64,000 bases of DNA from assembly GCA_020744425.1 (NCBI GenBank), contig JAGMUV010000037.1, positions 372,001 to 436,000 on the forward strand, given 5' to 3'. Under the pieces are notes generated by a model. It searched no databases. It saw only the letters and a list, made by a program, of their open reading frames with translations, and was not told the DNA's origin. A program made the translations under genes and the position numbers. This document shows positions 9,273 through 18,933 of this stretch, piece by piece (positions within the stretch are counted from its first letter, which is position 1; every line of letters starts with the position of its first letter). Source of the DNA: Dactylonectria macrodidyma. Taxonomy: Eukaryota > Ascomycota > Sordariomycetes > Hypocreales > Nectriaceae.

Positions 9273-12200
9273 TCATCCCTGCCTTATAGTTAGCCACAAA
9301 CCCAGTACGTAGGAAACGCAGGCGTATAAACCTTCCGTGGGCGTGTGGTTGTAGAGGCTCTGACGATCGAAAGGCGCCTCAAGGAGTAGGCCTTGCAGCG
9401 AGGTAACTCGTGAGACGGCAACATAACTAATACCGGCCTGGAAGTCGCGTGTAGCGAGGTCAGTAACTATCTGATCCTTCGTTAGGCTCTGGCATTTGTG
9501 AACAGTGATAGCAAATGCCACGATCAGGGGAAACTGCGTGCGAGCGCAGGTCTCGTTGCCCACTAGGAAATCACGCGTGACTGGAAGTATGGGTACGATT
9601 TTCCTGCCCTCGTTAGTTGTTAGATACGGCGGTCCATCGTAGCTATCGAAATCCACCATAATAACGGCTGGGGGGTCTTCCCATGGTTTGGCGCCTGCAT
9701 TCCAGGCGATATCGTATACAGTACCCTGGGCGCCGTTAACTAGGCCAGCTGGCTGCCATAGATTAGTCGTGAGCATTACCCTGGCGCCCTTAGCAGCAGG
9801 GAACTTGTTGGATAGATTGCCAGCGTTGTCGTTTGGCGCCTGCCCCGCGCCGTTGCCCTGATTCTTTGCTTCCACCTGTATTGCCGGGGCGTTGAGGTGT
9901 ACCATATGCTCGTAATTGTATTCGTTGACGCGGGCCTTTGTAGAATACACCCGCAAAGCGGCCCTGAATCTGTCAACCTCGCTCTGTGTTAGCTTGGCCT
10001 GTACCCGATTGCTAAGGAGGTTCCAGGACGGTATAGATAACTTAACTTCACGCAGTTCTTGCAAGGCCTGACGGAACCGGGCCTGATCATCCCCAGCCTG
10101 GCGCTGTACCGTGGTCAGGAAGACGGTGCGGTCAAATAGCCGGTAGGCCACTTGCCCTCTCCTTTCCAACGAAGACAGTCTGGTGCTAGTCGAATACAGG
10201 GGCTTTTGCCGGACTGGTGGTAACTGGAAGAAATCCCCCACAAGCAAGACGCTCACACCACCAAAGAACTCGAGGCTACGCTGTGGAAAGGCCTGCCGCA
10301 GGCGGGAATCGATCCGCGCTAGCTGCTCAAGCCCTAGCATGCTCTTTTCATCGATAACGAGGTATTTGACGTGTCGTAGGCGGGACTGAAGGGCGGCCGC
10401 GTCGGCTGGGGGAAGGTCGGTAAAAGTACCACCTACTGGGAGGCGTAGCAACGAATGAATGGTGCTGCCCTGTATCTGGTTACTCGCAACGCCTGTTGGC
10501 GCTACGCGGCAAATAGGGCTAGGAATTGGTAGGGCAGCCGCCTGGAGATGGGAGGATAGCACCTTGATAAGGAAGGACTTGCCTGTACCACCACCGCCGT
10601 CAACGTGGAGAAGGATTTGAGTAAGACTTTGCGCCTGGAAGTGGCCCATGAAGGTGTCGTACACGAGCCGTTGTTGTGAGTTCAGCTGATCACGCCAGTG
10701 AGGGTCAAGGACCTCCACATCGTTGGCTATAGGGTGGCTAGCGATAAGGTCTTTCCAGTAGCTGTCTCGAAATTCCGGATAAGTGCCCACATGCCGTGTC
10801 CAGTCGTAATTGACGTCGATATCGCGGCGGCCAAGTAGGTCAAGACCTTCCTGGGTAAGGGGTTTGTCAGGTAAAAGGGCGGCGAGGCGGATCCAGTCTT
10901 CGTCATCAAATTCCTCCTCCACAGGCAGAGTCTCGTACTGATCCTCTTGAGGTTGTAATTGAGCCTCTTTTGGCCGGCCGTAATGGTCATCACCATGACT
11001 GTGGTGCTGCCAACAATAGGAGAAGGCCTTAGCGTGAGAATTAAAACGCTGGCCGTCAAATGTGAGGAGCTCATCAAGCCGGCGATGTGGGTGGTTCAAT
11101 GTTAGCTTTACACGGCAGTAATCTGGCCACTGTTGACCTTCTGGATCAGCCTGATAGCGAGGAAAGTAGACCAATACACGAGGCCTGCCATTGACGTTGC
11201 CTGGCTGCCATTGCTTCCACTTGGAAGGGTCCCTAGAGCAGAAATTCCAGTATTTGAGAAAGGAAACATAGGTCAGGTCCTCTAGGGCTTCTGGGCGTCG
11301 ACAGTACTTTTCGTAGACGTTGGGGGCCTCGTCAACCTCATCGCCATCGATCCGTAGAGAGCGGGAATGCCTGTCAGGATTACGGCAATCAACGTATAGG
11401 CAGGTTCGTGAGCCCTCCTGTAACGGCAGGCCGAGGAGCAAGTGGCTAACCTCCTGTTTTGAGTAATCCCGCTCAGCAACTAGCTGATTTAGGAGCTTTG
11501 ACGTGAAGGAAATCAGGGGGTTGTGGTCCTTGACCCGGGGCATCAAGGTCTTCCCAATCTGGGCAAAAGACTCGCTCTTCTTTTCCGACTTGGAGCAGTA
11601 TTTGGCTGCGTAATCGATTACCTGCTGTAGGCTCGTGCAGGGCGAGACATCTGTATTGGCTAGCCACGCAACGGTAAGCAAGCGGTTGTAGTGGTTAATC
11701 TGGCTATCGTTCCGCTCGCCCCTGAAGCTCCAGTGCTTAGAATGAGGAACCTTTTCAAGGGAGGCTAGAAGGCGCTGCCCGTGAGGAAACCCAAAGCGGC
11801 ACTCTACCTGCTTGGTATGCTTGTTGAGCTGCATACAGTAGTTGTTGCAGCGGTGGCGCTGCACGCGGTTGACTACCATTGATAGGAACTGAACTGTAAG
11901 GGGATGCCCCAATAGATTACTGATCAGGGGATTCCCTTCCCCAGGCGCCTGTACCCGCTGAGGCTCTGGGTTAACAGCAGATACGTGATATCCCCAGATT
12001 CGGGCGAATCGCTCCTGGGACTGACCATTATCAGGATCTAAGTCTGGGTGACCACTTAACCAATATAGGCCATGGTGGTGACTGGAACCCCTGCCCTGCC
12101 ACTCGTAGCGACCCCAAAAGTCCGTTAGGTTAAACTTCTGCTTCAGGACAATAATCCTAAAGAGCGTATAACGCTTATGGAAGTGATAAGCGGCAATGTG

Positions 12201-14294
12201 GGCGTTGTCTCGCAGTAATTGCCGGGACAGAGTCATCCGCGCCGCCTCAGGAGCTGCTTTCCACTCTTGGAATCGAGGCATATGACGATACAGGGACTCC
12301 CAGTGGTAATCAGCTGCACTTGCTGTAACGAAAAGGCCAGGCCTGCCTAGATTGTAGGCATATGCCTCCAATTCCTTCCTTTGCTTATACCAATATGGAC
12401 GGGTGCCCCTGATTACGGCGGCTTGGCGCGTGATCGACTGGACCAGGGCCTGAGCCTCTGGCTCGTCAGGCTTAGCCATCGCTTCCTCTATGTCAGCGCG
12501 CGTAAGAGGTTGACGGCGGCCTTCGTGTTGCTTGACTAAGTAGTTGCTTCGCTTTCTGACCTGCGCACGTAACAGCGTGTTGAGGGCGACGAAAGGCCAC
12601 GTCTTATGGCGGGCAAAACGTCCGTCTTGCCATCTCATCGCATGGGCAAGGTAGTCCTGGTACGTGATGCTCCGTAGGCGAGGCTCCACGAAGTCCGCCT
12701 TGCCGTCAGGGTAGAGGGTAGGGAACGCGAGCGTTAACAGCGGCTGGGAACGGTTGAATTCATTGATAGGAGTCCTGCGAATGGAAGGTAGTGGCATCTG
12801 GTGTTGAGCCTGCGCGCTAGGCGGCATATGCTCAAGATCAGTCATACGCTCAGGGTCAGGGGTACCATGAAGGAATCGGGACTGCAGGGCGTTTAATTCG
12901 GTATCGGTAACCTGCAAATTCGGGATCGCTGATGCGTCGGCATCGCTAGGATCCTCTTCTACAGCCTCCTCAACCGGGCCTTGGGGGGCCTCGCCGTCAG
13001 GTATGTCAGCCACTTGGCAAGCAATGGAAGCAACTATGCTGTCGTCAAGAGGAAGCCGTTGCAAGCGATCCTGCCTCACAACGATATCGCGATAGCCCGG
13101 GTGGTGGCGCTGTAGGTAATGGAGCCAGGTCAACAGGCATGAGCGGCGTACCCGGAAATCGCGAGCAAACTGCTGCTGGAAGTGAGGGTCGCCCTCCATA
13201 TTAGGAGGCCGCAGGAGTACGATATCTAGCTCTTCAGGTAGGACTGGGAGCTCTTCAAATAGCCTACCAACATTGCGAAGGAAGTGGACAACGTGACCGC
13301 GGTATTTGTATTGAGCACCACGTACCTGTAGGACCTTCACGTGTACGTGAACCCTAGCAATCAGCATCTCCTCAACCATTGTTAGGCCAGGTAGATTACC
13401 GGGGACTTCCCCGAAGTCAAGGTTATTCGCAGCGCTAAAGAAGTAGGGCTCGTTAGGGTTTCTCTCCCTGTCTCGACTAATGCAGCGGCTGCAGATTTTC
13501 AAGCTATTTCTCTTCATTTCGAACCAATGCTCCCGGCAGCGAATGCAACTATGCATCTTCTCGTCATCCAGGGCGGTATAGAACTCCCGCACAAGCGCCT
13601 GATCCTCCTCACTAAGGGCAGGCAAGTTAAGATCCACTGTAAAAGGTGGATCAACGATCTGATCAAACTGTCGCTCTTGAGGCTCTGGCCGTGGTCGTGG
13701 GTTAAAGGTGCCTTGACGTGTATAACGGCCGCGGCAATGACCCTGTGGCAGTAATGAAGGTGTGGCAGGGAACGATTCCCGTGGTATAGGCGTGCCTAGC
13801 ACAACAGGAGCCGTTGGAAGAGTGCCTTGAGGAATTGGCGTTTGAGGAATCGGCGTGCCCAGAACTACTGTTGGCAGGCTAAGGGTAGGAGTGATAAGGG
13901 AAGGTCCCTCTACCGCGCTTGGGGTAGATGGCCCCAGCAGAGGTCTAGGTAGTCCCTGGAGTGTGGGCGCCAGGCGACGGAATAGAGCAGGCGTGGCAGG
14001 AGGTTGTAAGCCGTTTACAGACGTAGGCGTTGGCGCAGTCCGCCTTGGAGGCGTCAGGTTAGCTAGCGAATCGGTCCTTTTCGTAGCTCTGCGTGGCGAT
14101 AGCCTCAAGGCGATATTCCGCATGGCGGCAACGGCGGCTCGAGATTCGGTTACCCGTTCCTTTTGGCGTGCCCTACAGCTAGTACACTGTCCTGTAAACT
14201 TCGTAGGGTCCTTGACGCTTCGAAATTCGACTTCGGGCAGGTCTCGCTTGCAGGTACGGCAGTTGCGGACTGCCTGGGGTATATCGTCCTCCAT
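9273..14294 (-). CDS. Helitron Rep-helicase, 1673 aa
   Basis: A single uninterrupted frame. The N-terminus has a CxxC zinc-binding motif (CRTCKRDLPE … CTSC), then a Pro-rich linker and a second cysteine cluster (CIRCREHWFE … CSRC). The HUH nuclease domain carries the histidine motif RGSSHHHGLYWL (about residue 735) and the two-tyrosine motif YAAKYCSK (about 895), which nick and join DNA in rolling-circle transposition. The C-terminal PIF1-like SF1 helicase has Walker A GGGGTGKS (about 1232), Walker B VIDEKSML (about 1315), and the late motifs FAITVHKCQSLTKDQ and ISYVAVSRVTSLQGL. Length is in the usual range for fungal Helitrons. All catalytic motifs look intact. Confidence 0.93.
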   Translation of the reverse strand: MEDDIPQAVRNCRTCKRDLPEVEFRSVKDPTKFTGQCTSCRARQKERVTESRAAVAAMRNIALRLSPRRATKRTDSLANLTPPRRTAPTPTSVNGLQPPATPALFRRLAPTLQGLPRPLLGPSTPSAVEGPSLITPTLSLPTVVLGTPIPQTPIPQGTLPTAPVVLGTPIPRESFPATPSLLPQGHCRGRYTRQGTFNPRPRPEPQERQFDQIVDPPFTVDLNLPALSEEDQALVREFYTALDDEKMHSCIRCREHWFEMKRNSLKICSRCISRDRERNPNEPYFFSAANNLDFGEVPGNLPGLTMVEEMLIARVHVHVKVLQVRGAQYKYRGHVVHFLRNVGRLFEELPVLPEELDIVLLRPPNMEGDPHFQQQFARDFRVRRSCLLTWLHYLQRHHPGYRDIVVRQDRLQRLPLDDSIVASIACQVADIPDGEAPQGPVEEAVEEDPSDADASAIPNLQVTDTELNALQSRFLHGTPDPERMTDLEHMPPSAQAQHQMPLPSIRRTPINEFNRSQPLLTLAFPTLYPDGKADFVEPRLRSITYQDYLAHAMRWQDGRFARHKTWPFVALNTLLRAQVRKRSNYLVKQHEGRRQPLTRADIEEAMAKPDEPEAQALVQSITRQAAVIRGTRPYWYKQRKELEAYAYNLGRPGLFVTASAADYHWESLYRHMPRFQEWKAAPEAARMTLSRQLLRDNAHIAAYHFHKRYTLFRIIVLKQKFNLTDFWGRYEWQGRGSSHHHGLYWLSGHPDLDPDNGQSQERFARIWGYHVSAVNPEPQRVQAPGEGNPLISNLLGHPLTVQFLSMVVNRVQRHRCNNYCMQLNKHTKQVECRFGFPHGQRLLASLEKVPHSKHWSFRGERNDSQINHYNRLLTVAWLANTDVSPCTSLQQVIDYAAKYCSKSEKKSESFAQIGKTLMPRVKDHNPLISFTSKLLNQLVAERDYSKQEVSHLLLGLPLQEGSRTCLYVDCRNPDRHSRSLRIDGDEVDEAPNVYEKYCRRPEALEDLTYVSFLKYWNFCSRDPSKWKQWQPGNVNGRPRVLVYFPRYQADPEGQQWPDYCRVKLTLNHPHRRLDELLTFDGQRFNSHAKAFSYCWQHHSHGDDHYGRPKEAQLQPQEDQYETLPVEEEFDDEDWIRLAALLPDKPLTQEGLDLLGRRDIDVNYDWTRHVGTYPEFRDSYWKDLIASHPIANDVEVLDPHWRDQLNSQQRLVYDTFMGHFQAQSLTQILLHVDGGGGTGKSFLIKVLSSHLQAAALPIPSPICRVAPTGVASNQIQGSTIHSLLRLPVGGTFTDLPPADAAALQSRLRHVKYLVIDEKSMLGLEQLARIDSRLRQAFPQRSLEFFGGVSVLLVGDFFQLPPVRQKPLYSTSTRLSSLERRGQVAYRLFDRTVFLTTVQRQAGDDQARFRQALQELREVKLSIPSWNLLSNRVQAKLTQSEVDRFRAALRVYSTKARVNEYNYEHMVHLNAPAIQVEAKNQGNGAGQAPNDNAGNLSNKFPAAKGARVMLTTNLWQPAGLVNGAQGTVYDIAWNAGAKPWEDPPAVIMVDFDSYDGPPYLTTNEGRKIVPILPVTRDFLVGNETCARTQFPLIVAFAITVHKCQSLTKDQIVTDLATRDFQAGISYVAVSRVTSLQGLLLEAPFDRQSLYNHTPTEGLYACVSYVLGLWLTIRQG

Positions 14295-14953
14295 CTGACC
14301 GTATATATATCCACCTCTTACCCACCTAGACTGCTAGATATCGCTCGGGCAGGGAGGCTTTGCGAGGGCGTACGTGGCTGCGGCAACACACACCCGTAGG
14401 TGGTGCTAACGGCTTACAAAACCGCTTCAAACCTGTGCAAGGGAATTGTCTGACAGCCCAGAGGTCAAATACCGTGATAGATCTCGATAGGGAGGTTGTC
14501 TGTAAGGTAGTTAGAATAGGTCTGAATGAACAGGGAAGGAGGAAACCGCACTGCTTGCCTGGAGGCAGGGTAACCGGGGAATCTAGAGACGTAGGTCGGC
14601 TGCGGAGGTGATATGTGAACCTAGATACCGTTAGTACCCTGATGGGTTTGATAGATTTGACAGAAAAGGGAAGCAGCCGCCATGTAGGTGGTGTAAGGGG
14701 CACAGAGCTTATTCAGCCAGAAGCGTGCTTAGAAACCAACAAATTAATTGAATTTAAGAAAAGAAGAACTGAAAGCTCTCAGAGAGCTGGCTAGCTAGTT
14801 ACATACTCAACGCTCAGGGGTTTGTGGCGAGGCCTTCATTTGGTGGCGTTATTAGCATCAGCATCAGCCGACCAATTCCAGCACGAGTTGAGTACAGGCC
14901 AGGCCAATTAGCCAATCAGAAGAGGTTTTATGCTCGATTCTTTCTGACTGAGT

Positions 14954-14991
14954 AAAACGCCCTTCGGGCTGAAAAACGCCCTTCGGGCTGA
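14954..14991 (-). repeat. Tandem duplication of the Helitron 5' terminus
   Basis: The 19-bp sequence AAAACGCCCTTCGGGCTGA (plus strand) occurs twice in exact tandem at 14954-14972 and 14973-14991. In element orientation each copy starts with the 5' terminal TCAGCCCGAAGGG. Confidence 0.7.
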
Positions 14992-15060
14992 ATCAATTTC
15001 TGCGTCCTTCACATCCCGGTTACAGTCCTGTTTCTCGGAAGCAACACTCGAGAATCCCAT
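14992..15060 (-). pseudogene. Upstream fragment of the split membrane-protein gene (tentative)
   Basis: Directly outside the Helitron the minus strand reads MGFSSVASEKQDCNRDVKD… from an ATG at 15060 and enters the element in frame. Excising the Helitron joins it in frame to the 8794-8919 exon. The same frame is open further upstream to 15384, apart from a TAG at about 15100, so the true start is uncertain. No recognisable domain. Confidence 0.3.
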
Positions 15061-16259
15061 CGGTTTCTTCCCGCATTTGACGTCTACGAGCGTGTCCAAC
15101 TAGCGGGGTTCTCCATCCAAGAATCCATCATCTCTGGTCTTTACATCTGGGAAGCATCTCGTGGACTTGAAGCCATCTTCGCCATGAAAAAGATCGCGGC
15201 GCGCAAAGTCATCCGAGAGCTCATCATCGTCAACGTCCTGGTTGTGCTCCTCGACATAAGTCTCATCATCACTCAGTATCTGGATCACTTCCAGATTGCA
15301 ACGACATATAAGCCGGTGGTTTACAGCATCAAGCTCAAGATGGAATTCTTCGTTCTTAACAGGCTGCTGCTTCTCGTGCGGCATACGGAGTGCAACTGCA
15401 TGCGGGTTGTGGAGGAACCTTCCGGCATTCTCCCTCGGCCATCATATCTCAACATTACCGAATGCTGCTCGAATGAGCAAGCTCCGTCTTCAATGGCATT
15501 TGATGACAACAGGATTCAGCTACATCATGTCCAAGCCGCTGATGCTCCCCCGCCCCCGGATAATCGCAGTCCTCCTCGGCCATCTCAATTCGCCTTGTTT
15601 GATGCAGATCCCTGCTGTATGTCTCCTCCTAGCTCAATTTTCTGGCTCTTGTTGAAACCCTGACAGGTCGGAAGGAAGCTCTATCTTGCGTCGAAAGCAA
15701 CACTTCCACTCAAAAGCTCGTTTCCTCAGCATCGTCGATTTATGTTCAACCTCACCAGAAGTCAGCCAATGGCTCTCGACTTCATATGGAACCGACTAAC
15801 CCCGCCGATGCCTCCGGTCAGCTGAAGGTAGCTCACCAATCTTACTGGCCGACAACATGGCAGGATAGAAGGAAAGGCATTTCATTGATCAAGAAATCAA
15901 ATGGTAGCTCTTCAACACCTATCTTTGAAACACGACCCTTGGGATGATGGAATAGGAAGGCTTAGGAACCAGGTTGAGCCTGTGTGGCAGCGGAGTTCAA
16001 AACCGAGCTGGAGGAGCAAATGCAATTACAGTGCTCCATGGTCCGCCAAATCACGATATAGAGCTCGGAGCTTATAACAACAGGTCTCGTGGATTGACGT
16101 TGACGTGGATTGAAGTCAACATATTGATCAATACCGTGGAAGTCGTGGATTGATTCCCTACCCTGACCGCTCTAAAGTGCAAGGGTGACGTAGTATTTTA
16201 CGTGTTCTTATAGCTTCACTATAAACAGAATGTCGAACAGTCCCAATCATGTGTCCCTC
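15061..16259. other. No supportable gene apart from weak frames
   Basis: A 95-codon minus-strand frame at 15384-15100 is acidic and unrecognised; it could be a further 5' exon of the Helitron-split gene. Elsewhere only short frames. The last part is the 3' flank of the FAD oxidoreductase gene. Confidence 0.35.
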
Positions 16260-17149
16260 TCAAAGGCCAAGATCCTTCTTCAGAGCAGGCAGCACAGTGC
16301 CCTCGTTCCAATCCCAGATCAAGGCACTGTTGTGGCCATTAAACGCCGCGCCAGTCCAATACGTGCTGCGGGAGCCTTCCAAGGCAAGGAGTTTCCCATA
16401 AAACCCATTTCGAATTTCTTTGTTCGACACATGCAGGTTGTAAGGAGCATGGTTCGAGATGTACGGGAAGGTCACCTTCTTGGCTGCGTCGGCTGGTGCT
16501 CCACCCACGGCTGCGAGTGTTCCAAGTTCCTTGCGAATGAGAGCCTCGCTATCGGCGATGGTATACTTGGTGCTGTCGTAGGCCACGCCGAGTAGGAACT
16601 GGTTCGGCGACCCTGAAGAGAAGTAGCCATTGCTGCCAGGAATGACGGGTGTGTGAGCAGGCGTGAAGGCACCAACATTCTGGAGGCTGACGTCCAGCCC
16701 AGGAATGTTGGCAACACCAGCGACATAGCCGAGAGCAGAGAACTTGGAAAACAGGTTGCGCTCTGTCTTGGAGAGGTCGAAAGATCCGACGTTCTCCAGG
16801 GTTTGGGGGATGGCAACGAGGAGCTTGCGGGCTTTGATCTTCTTGGCTGCATGGCCCGGCTGCTTGACAATCAAAGAGACGCCGCTCTTCTTGCGGTGGA
16901 CTTCAAGGATGGTCGAGTCAAGCAAAACATCGTCTCCCAGCTCGGCTGCAGCTGCATCGTAGAGGCTTCGAGTGTTGCCGGATTTCGATATGATGAAGGT
17001 GCTGGAAACGCTCTTAATCAAGCCTGGTCCAAATTTCTTGATGCCGTAAAGAGTAGGAATGGTGGTAATGTTGCCAGGGTACCAGTTGAGCTGACTGATG
17101 AGCGGGAGGAGGGCGCTGAACTTGTTTTGCTCAGCAAACTGTCCAAAAG
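16260..17149 (-). pseudogene. C-terminal part of an FAD-dependent oxidoreductase gene cut by Gypsy
   Basis: From the target duplication (17145-17149) leftward the frame is open to the stop at 16262-16260, about 295 codons. It encodes the substrate/FAD-binding C-terminal half of a flavin oxidoreductase of the beta-cyclopiazonate dehydrogenase / amine-oxidase-like type. Features include KKIKARKLLVAIPQTL, a GSNGYFSSG segment and the terminal YWTGAAFNGHNSALIWDWNE, where family members contact the flavin. Joined to 23713-23177 with one AAAAG copy removed, the pre-insertion gene is one uninterrupted frame of about 473 residues, the usual family length. In this haplotype the gene is disrupted and the downstream half has no promoter of its own. 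Confidence 0.85.
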
Positions 17150-17322
17150 TGTGAGGGAACGATCATGTGACTTTCATACTTTATGAATAGTCTCATTTAA
17201 CTTATGAACATTTGTGTAAATAGCTTAAGTCAGAGTTTTCCTTAGGAATCTCTTTCTCTCCTCGTAAACAATCATTTTGCCCAAGTCGCACTCGACCTCG
17301 TTCGTGCTCTTGTCCCGTCACA
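17150..17322 (+). repeat. 5' LTR of the Gypsy element
   Basis: 173 bp, TG…CA ends, same as 23004-23176 by eye. Confidence 0.95.
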
Positions 17323-17323
17323 T

Positions 17324-17332
17324 ATTGTTTAC
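17324..17332 (+). other. Putative self-priming primer-binding site
   Basis: ATTGTTTAC starts 2 nt after the 5' LTR and is the exact reverse complement of GTAAACAAT at 17264-17272 inside the same LTR. No tRNA-complement TGG motif occurs at the expected place. The arrangement matches Tf1/sushi-group elements, whose mRNA 5' end folds back to prime reverse transcription. Confidence 0.5.
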
Positions 17333-17470
17333 CAGTAGCACGATACGGCATATCACTGTCCTCGACGTGAATATCGCCAGTTCCCCTCCAAACGTCACCA
17401 CTGTACCAAAACCTCACCCCAACGCCCCTGCAAGCAGAGTTTTGACCTCTCTCCCTCCGCCAAACCGACG

Positions 17471-17742
17471 AAACCAAACCAGCCAAACCAAACCAACCAA
17501 ACCAACCAAACCAACCAAACCAACCAAACCAACCAAACCAACCAAACCAACCAAACCAACCAAACCAACCAAACCAACCAAACCAACCAAACCAACCAAA
17601 CCAACCAAACCAACCAAACCAACCAAACCAACCAACCAACCAACCAAACCAACCAACAACCAACCAAACCAACCAAACCAACCAACCAACCAAACCAACC
17701 AAACCAACCAAACCAACCAAACCAACCAAGCCAACCAAACAA
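17471..17742 (+). repeat. CCAAACCAA tandem repeat in the Gypsy leader
   Basis: About 270 bp built almost entirely from CCAA and CCAAA units (9-bp period), nearly free of G and T on the plus strand. It fills the leader between the primer site and gag. Frames across it encode only Thr-Lys-Pro or Trp-Leu-Val-like repeats and are not genes. Confidence 0.9.
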
Positions 17743-17784
17743 CCCCACCCACACCATAGCCGCCACCATCAAGCCAATAACGCC

Positions 17785-18933
17785 ATGGTTAACGCTGCCC
17801 CCACTCCCATCGACCGAGTGCCTCCCTGCCCCCTCCTCAGCGCCAGCAACACCGAGGAAACGTTCCGAAATGCCTTCGCGGCCAACCCAACCGGTCTCAT
17901 GAAAGAAGTCTTCCTCGTATGCAACGCCGCCTACAGTATGCAAGGGGTAATCGATTCTCTACGTGCCTCGGCCGCGACGACAAATACAGAAGTGGAGGAC
18001 CTCCAAACCCGCCTGGAAAATACGCTCATTACTAAGAGTGATGGAGACGCAACAATCACCCGTTTGATGGCAGAAAACGAAGCATACCTGAAAGTTATCC
18101 AGTCAGGAGGAGCTTCACACCGCACACCAGAACACCCCGACCCTGAGGCCTTCACTGGAGAGGACCCTACCCTTCTGTCGAATTTCCTTCAGCAACTCGA
18201 ACTGAAGCTCGAAATGAACAAGGACTGGTGGAATTCAGAATCCCAACGTATGGGATACGTTGTCTCATGCCTCAAAGGCAAAGCGCATGACCAAGTCAGC
18301 TACAATATTAAAGATGGGGTGGTTCTGTTCGACAACGTCAACGCCATAAAAAGCATCCTTCAGTCAGCCTTCGGAGATATCGACTCTAAAGCCACCGCTC
18401 AACTCAAGATCTTTGACATGAAACAGGGCCATAGATCCCTTACGGTATTCCTTCCTGAATGGTATGCCATCGCTAAGCTCACCGAGTGGGATAGTGGGGC
18501 CCTCATTGCTCATCTCCGACGTGCTCTCCACGGTAATATTACCTGGAGACTTTCTCTCACCAAGAGCAAAGACATGCCTACCGAACTCACTCAATTTATG
18601 GACCTTGTCCGTACCTGCGATAACGAATGCCGTCAAATCGATGCCAATTACTTCAAGAAGAATGCCAACAACTCAGCCAATCACACTGCCCGTCTACAAC
18701 CCACCACTACGACGCAGTTGACGACCTCTGACGGCGGGGACTCAATGGATTTGAGCATCGTCACCTGGGGGGCAAAAGACATCGCCTCCGGCCGCAGACC
18801 CCAAACCGACGAGGAGAGAGCGGCACGCAAAGCCTATTGCACAGCGCATGGGCTCTGCCACTGGTGCAGCTCGGACAAACATCGTTCCCTTAACTGCCCC
18901 ACGGCCCCCTGGAACAACAAGGAGAAAAAATAA
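17785..18933 (+). CDS. gag: Gypsy Gag, 382 aa
   Basis: Starts at an ATG in good context (GCCATGG) directly after the repeat leader. The N-terminal part is coiled-coil-like (EVEDLQTRLENTL…). The central capsid-like region contains FTGEDPTLLSNFLQQLELKL and the WNSESQRMGYVVSCLKG stretch common to fungal Gypsy Gag. Near the C-terminus is a nucleocapsid zinc knuckle C-X2-C-X4-H-X4-C (CHWCSSDKHRSLNC). It ends GEKK-like in an A6 run followed by tandem stops TAA TAG. Gag assembles the virus-like particle and packages element RNA. No lesion is seen. Confidence 0.92.
   Translation: MVNAAPTPIDRVPPCPLLSASNTEETFRNAFAANPTGLMKEVFLVCNAAYSMQGVIDSLRASAATTNTEVEDLQTRLENTLITKSDGDATITRLMAENEAYLKVIQSGGASHRTPEHPDPEAFTGEDPTLLSNFLQQLELKLEMNKDWWNSESQRMGYVVSCLKGKAHDQVSYNIKDGVVLFDNVNAIKSILQSAFGDIDSKATAQLKIFDMKQGHRSLTVFLPEWYAIAKLTEWDSGALIAHLRRALHGNITWRLSLTKSKDMPTELTQFMDLVRTCDNECRQIDANYFKKNANNSANHTARLQPTTTTQLTTSDGGDSMDLSIVTWGAKDIASGRRPQTDEERAARKAYCTAHGLCHWCSSDKHRSLNCPTAPWNNKEKK
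18925..18930 (+). promoter_or_regulatory. A6 run at the gag end, candidate -1 frameshift site
   Basis: The gag frame reads GAG AAA AAA TAA TAG. The pol frame (-1) is open through this point and continues without a stop. Slippage on the two AAA codons would fuse Gag and Pol. Confidence 0.45.

Larger units (their letters stand above)
8920..14991 (-). mobile_element. Intact autonomous Helitron (about 6.07 kb)
   Basis: A single 1673-codon Rep-helicase gene is flanked by Helitron-like termini. In element orientation (minus strand) the 5' end begins TCAGCCCGAAGGGCG at 14991. The 3' end shows CCCTTCGGGCTG (8976-8964, the inverse of the 5' end) followed by a strong hairpin (8955-8924) within a few bases of the presumed terminus. 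Short asymmetric terminal inverted repeats plus a 3' hairpin match the Helitron2-type layout rather than the canonical CTRR end. Boundaries are inferred to within a few bases. An imperfect direct repeat (AACC.CTTCAAACCTGT core) occurs at about 9057-9110 and 14416-14470, flanking the gene. Confidence 0.75.

Noticed and set aside
14900..15000. The CCCTTCGGG repeats as a CRISPR array or rho-independent terminator
   Set aside because: Only two adjacent units without spacers, in a eukaryotic context, and they coincide with the Helitron 5' terminus.
17323..17345. A tRNA-complement primer site downstream of the Gypsy LTR
   Set aside because: No TGG immediately follows the LTR; the exact complement to the LTR itself explains the region better.
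17202..17943. Long Trp/Phe/Leu/Val-repeat frames opposite the Gypsy leader
   Set aside because: They are translations of the CCAAACCAA tandem repeat on both strands and have no protein-like composition.
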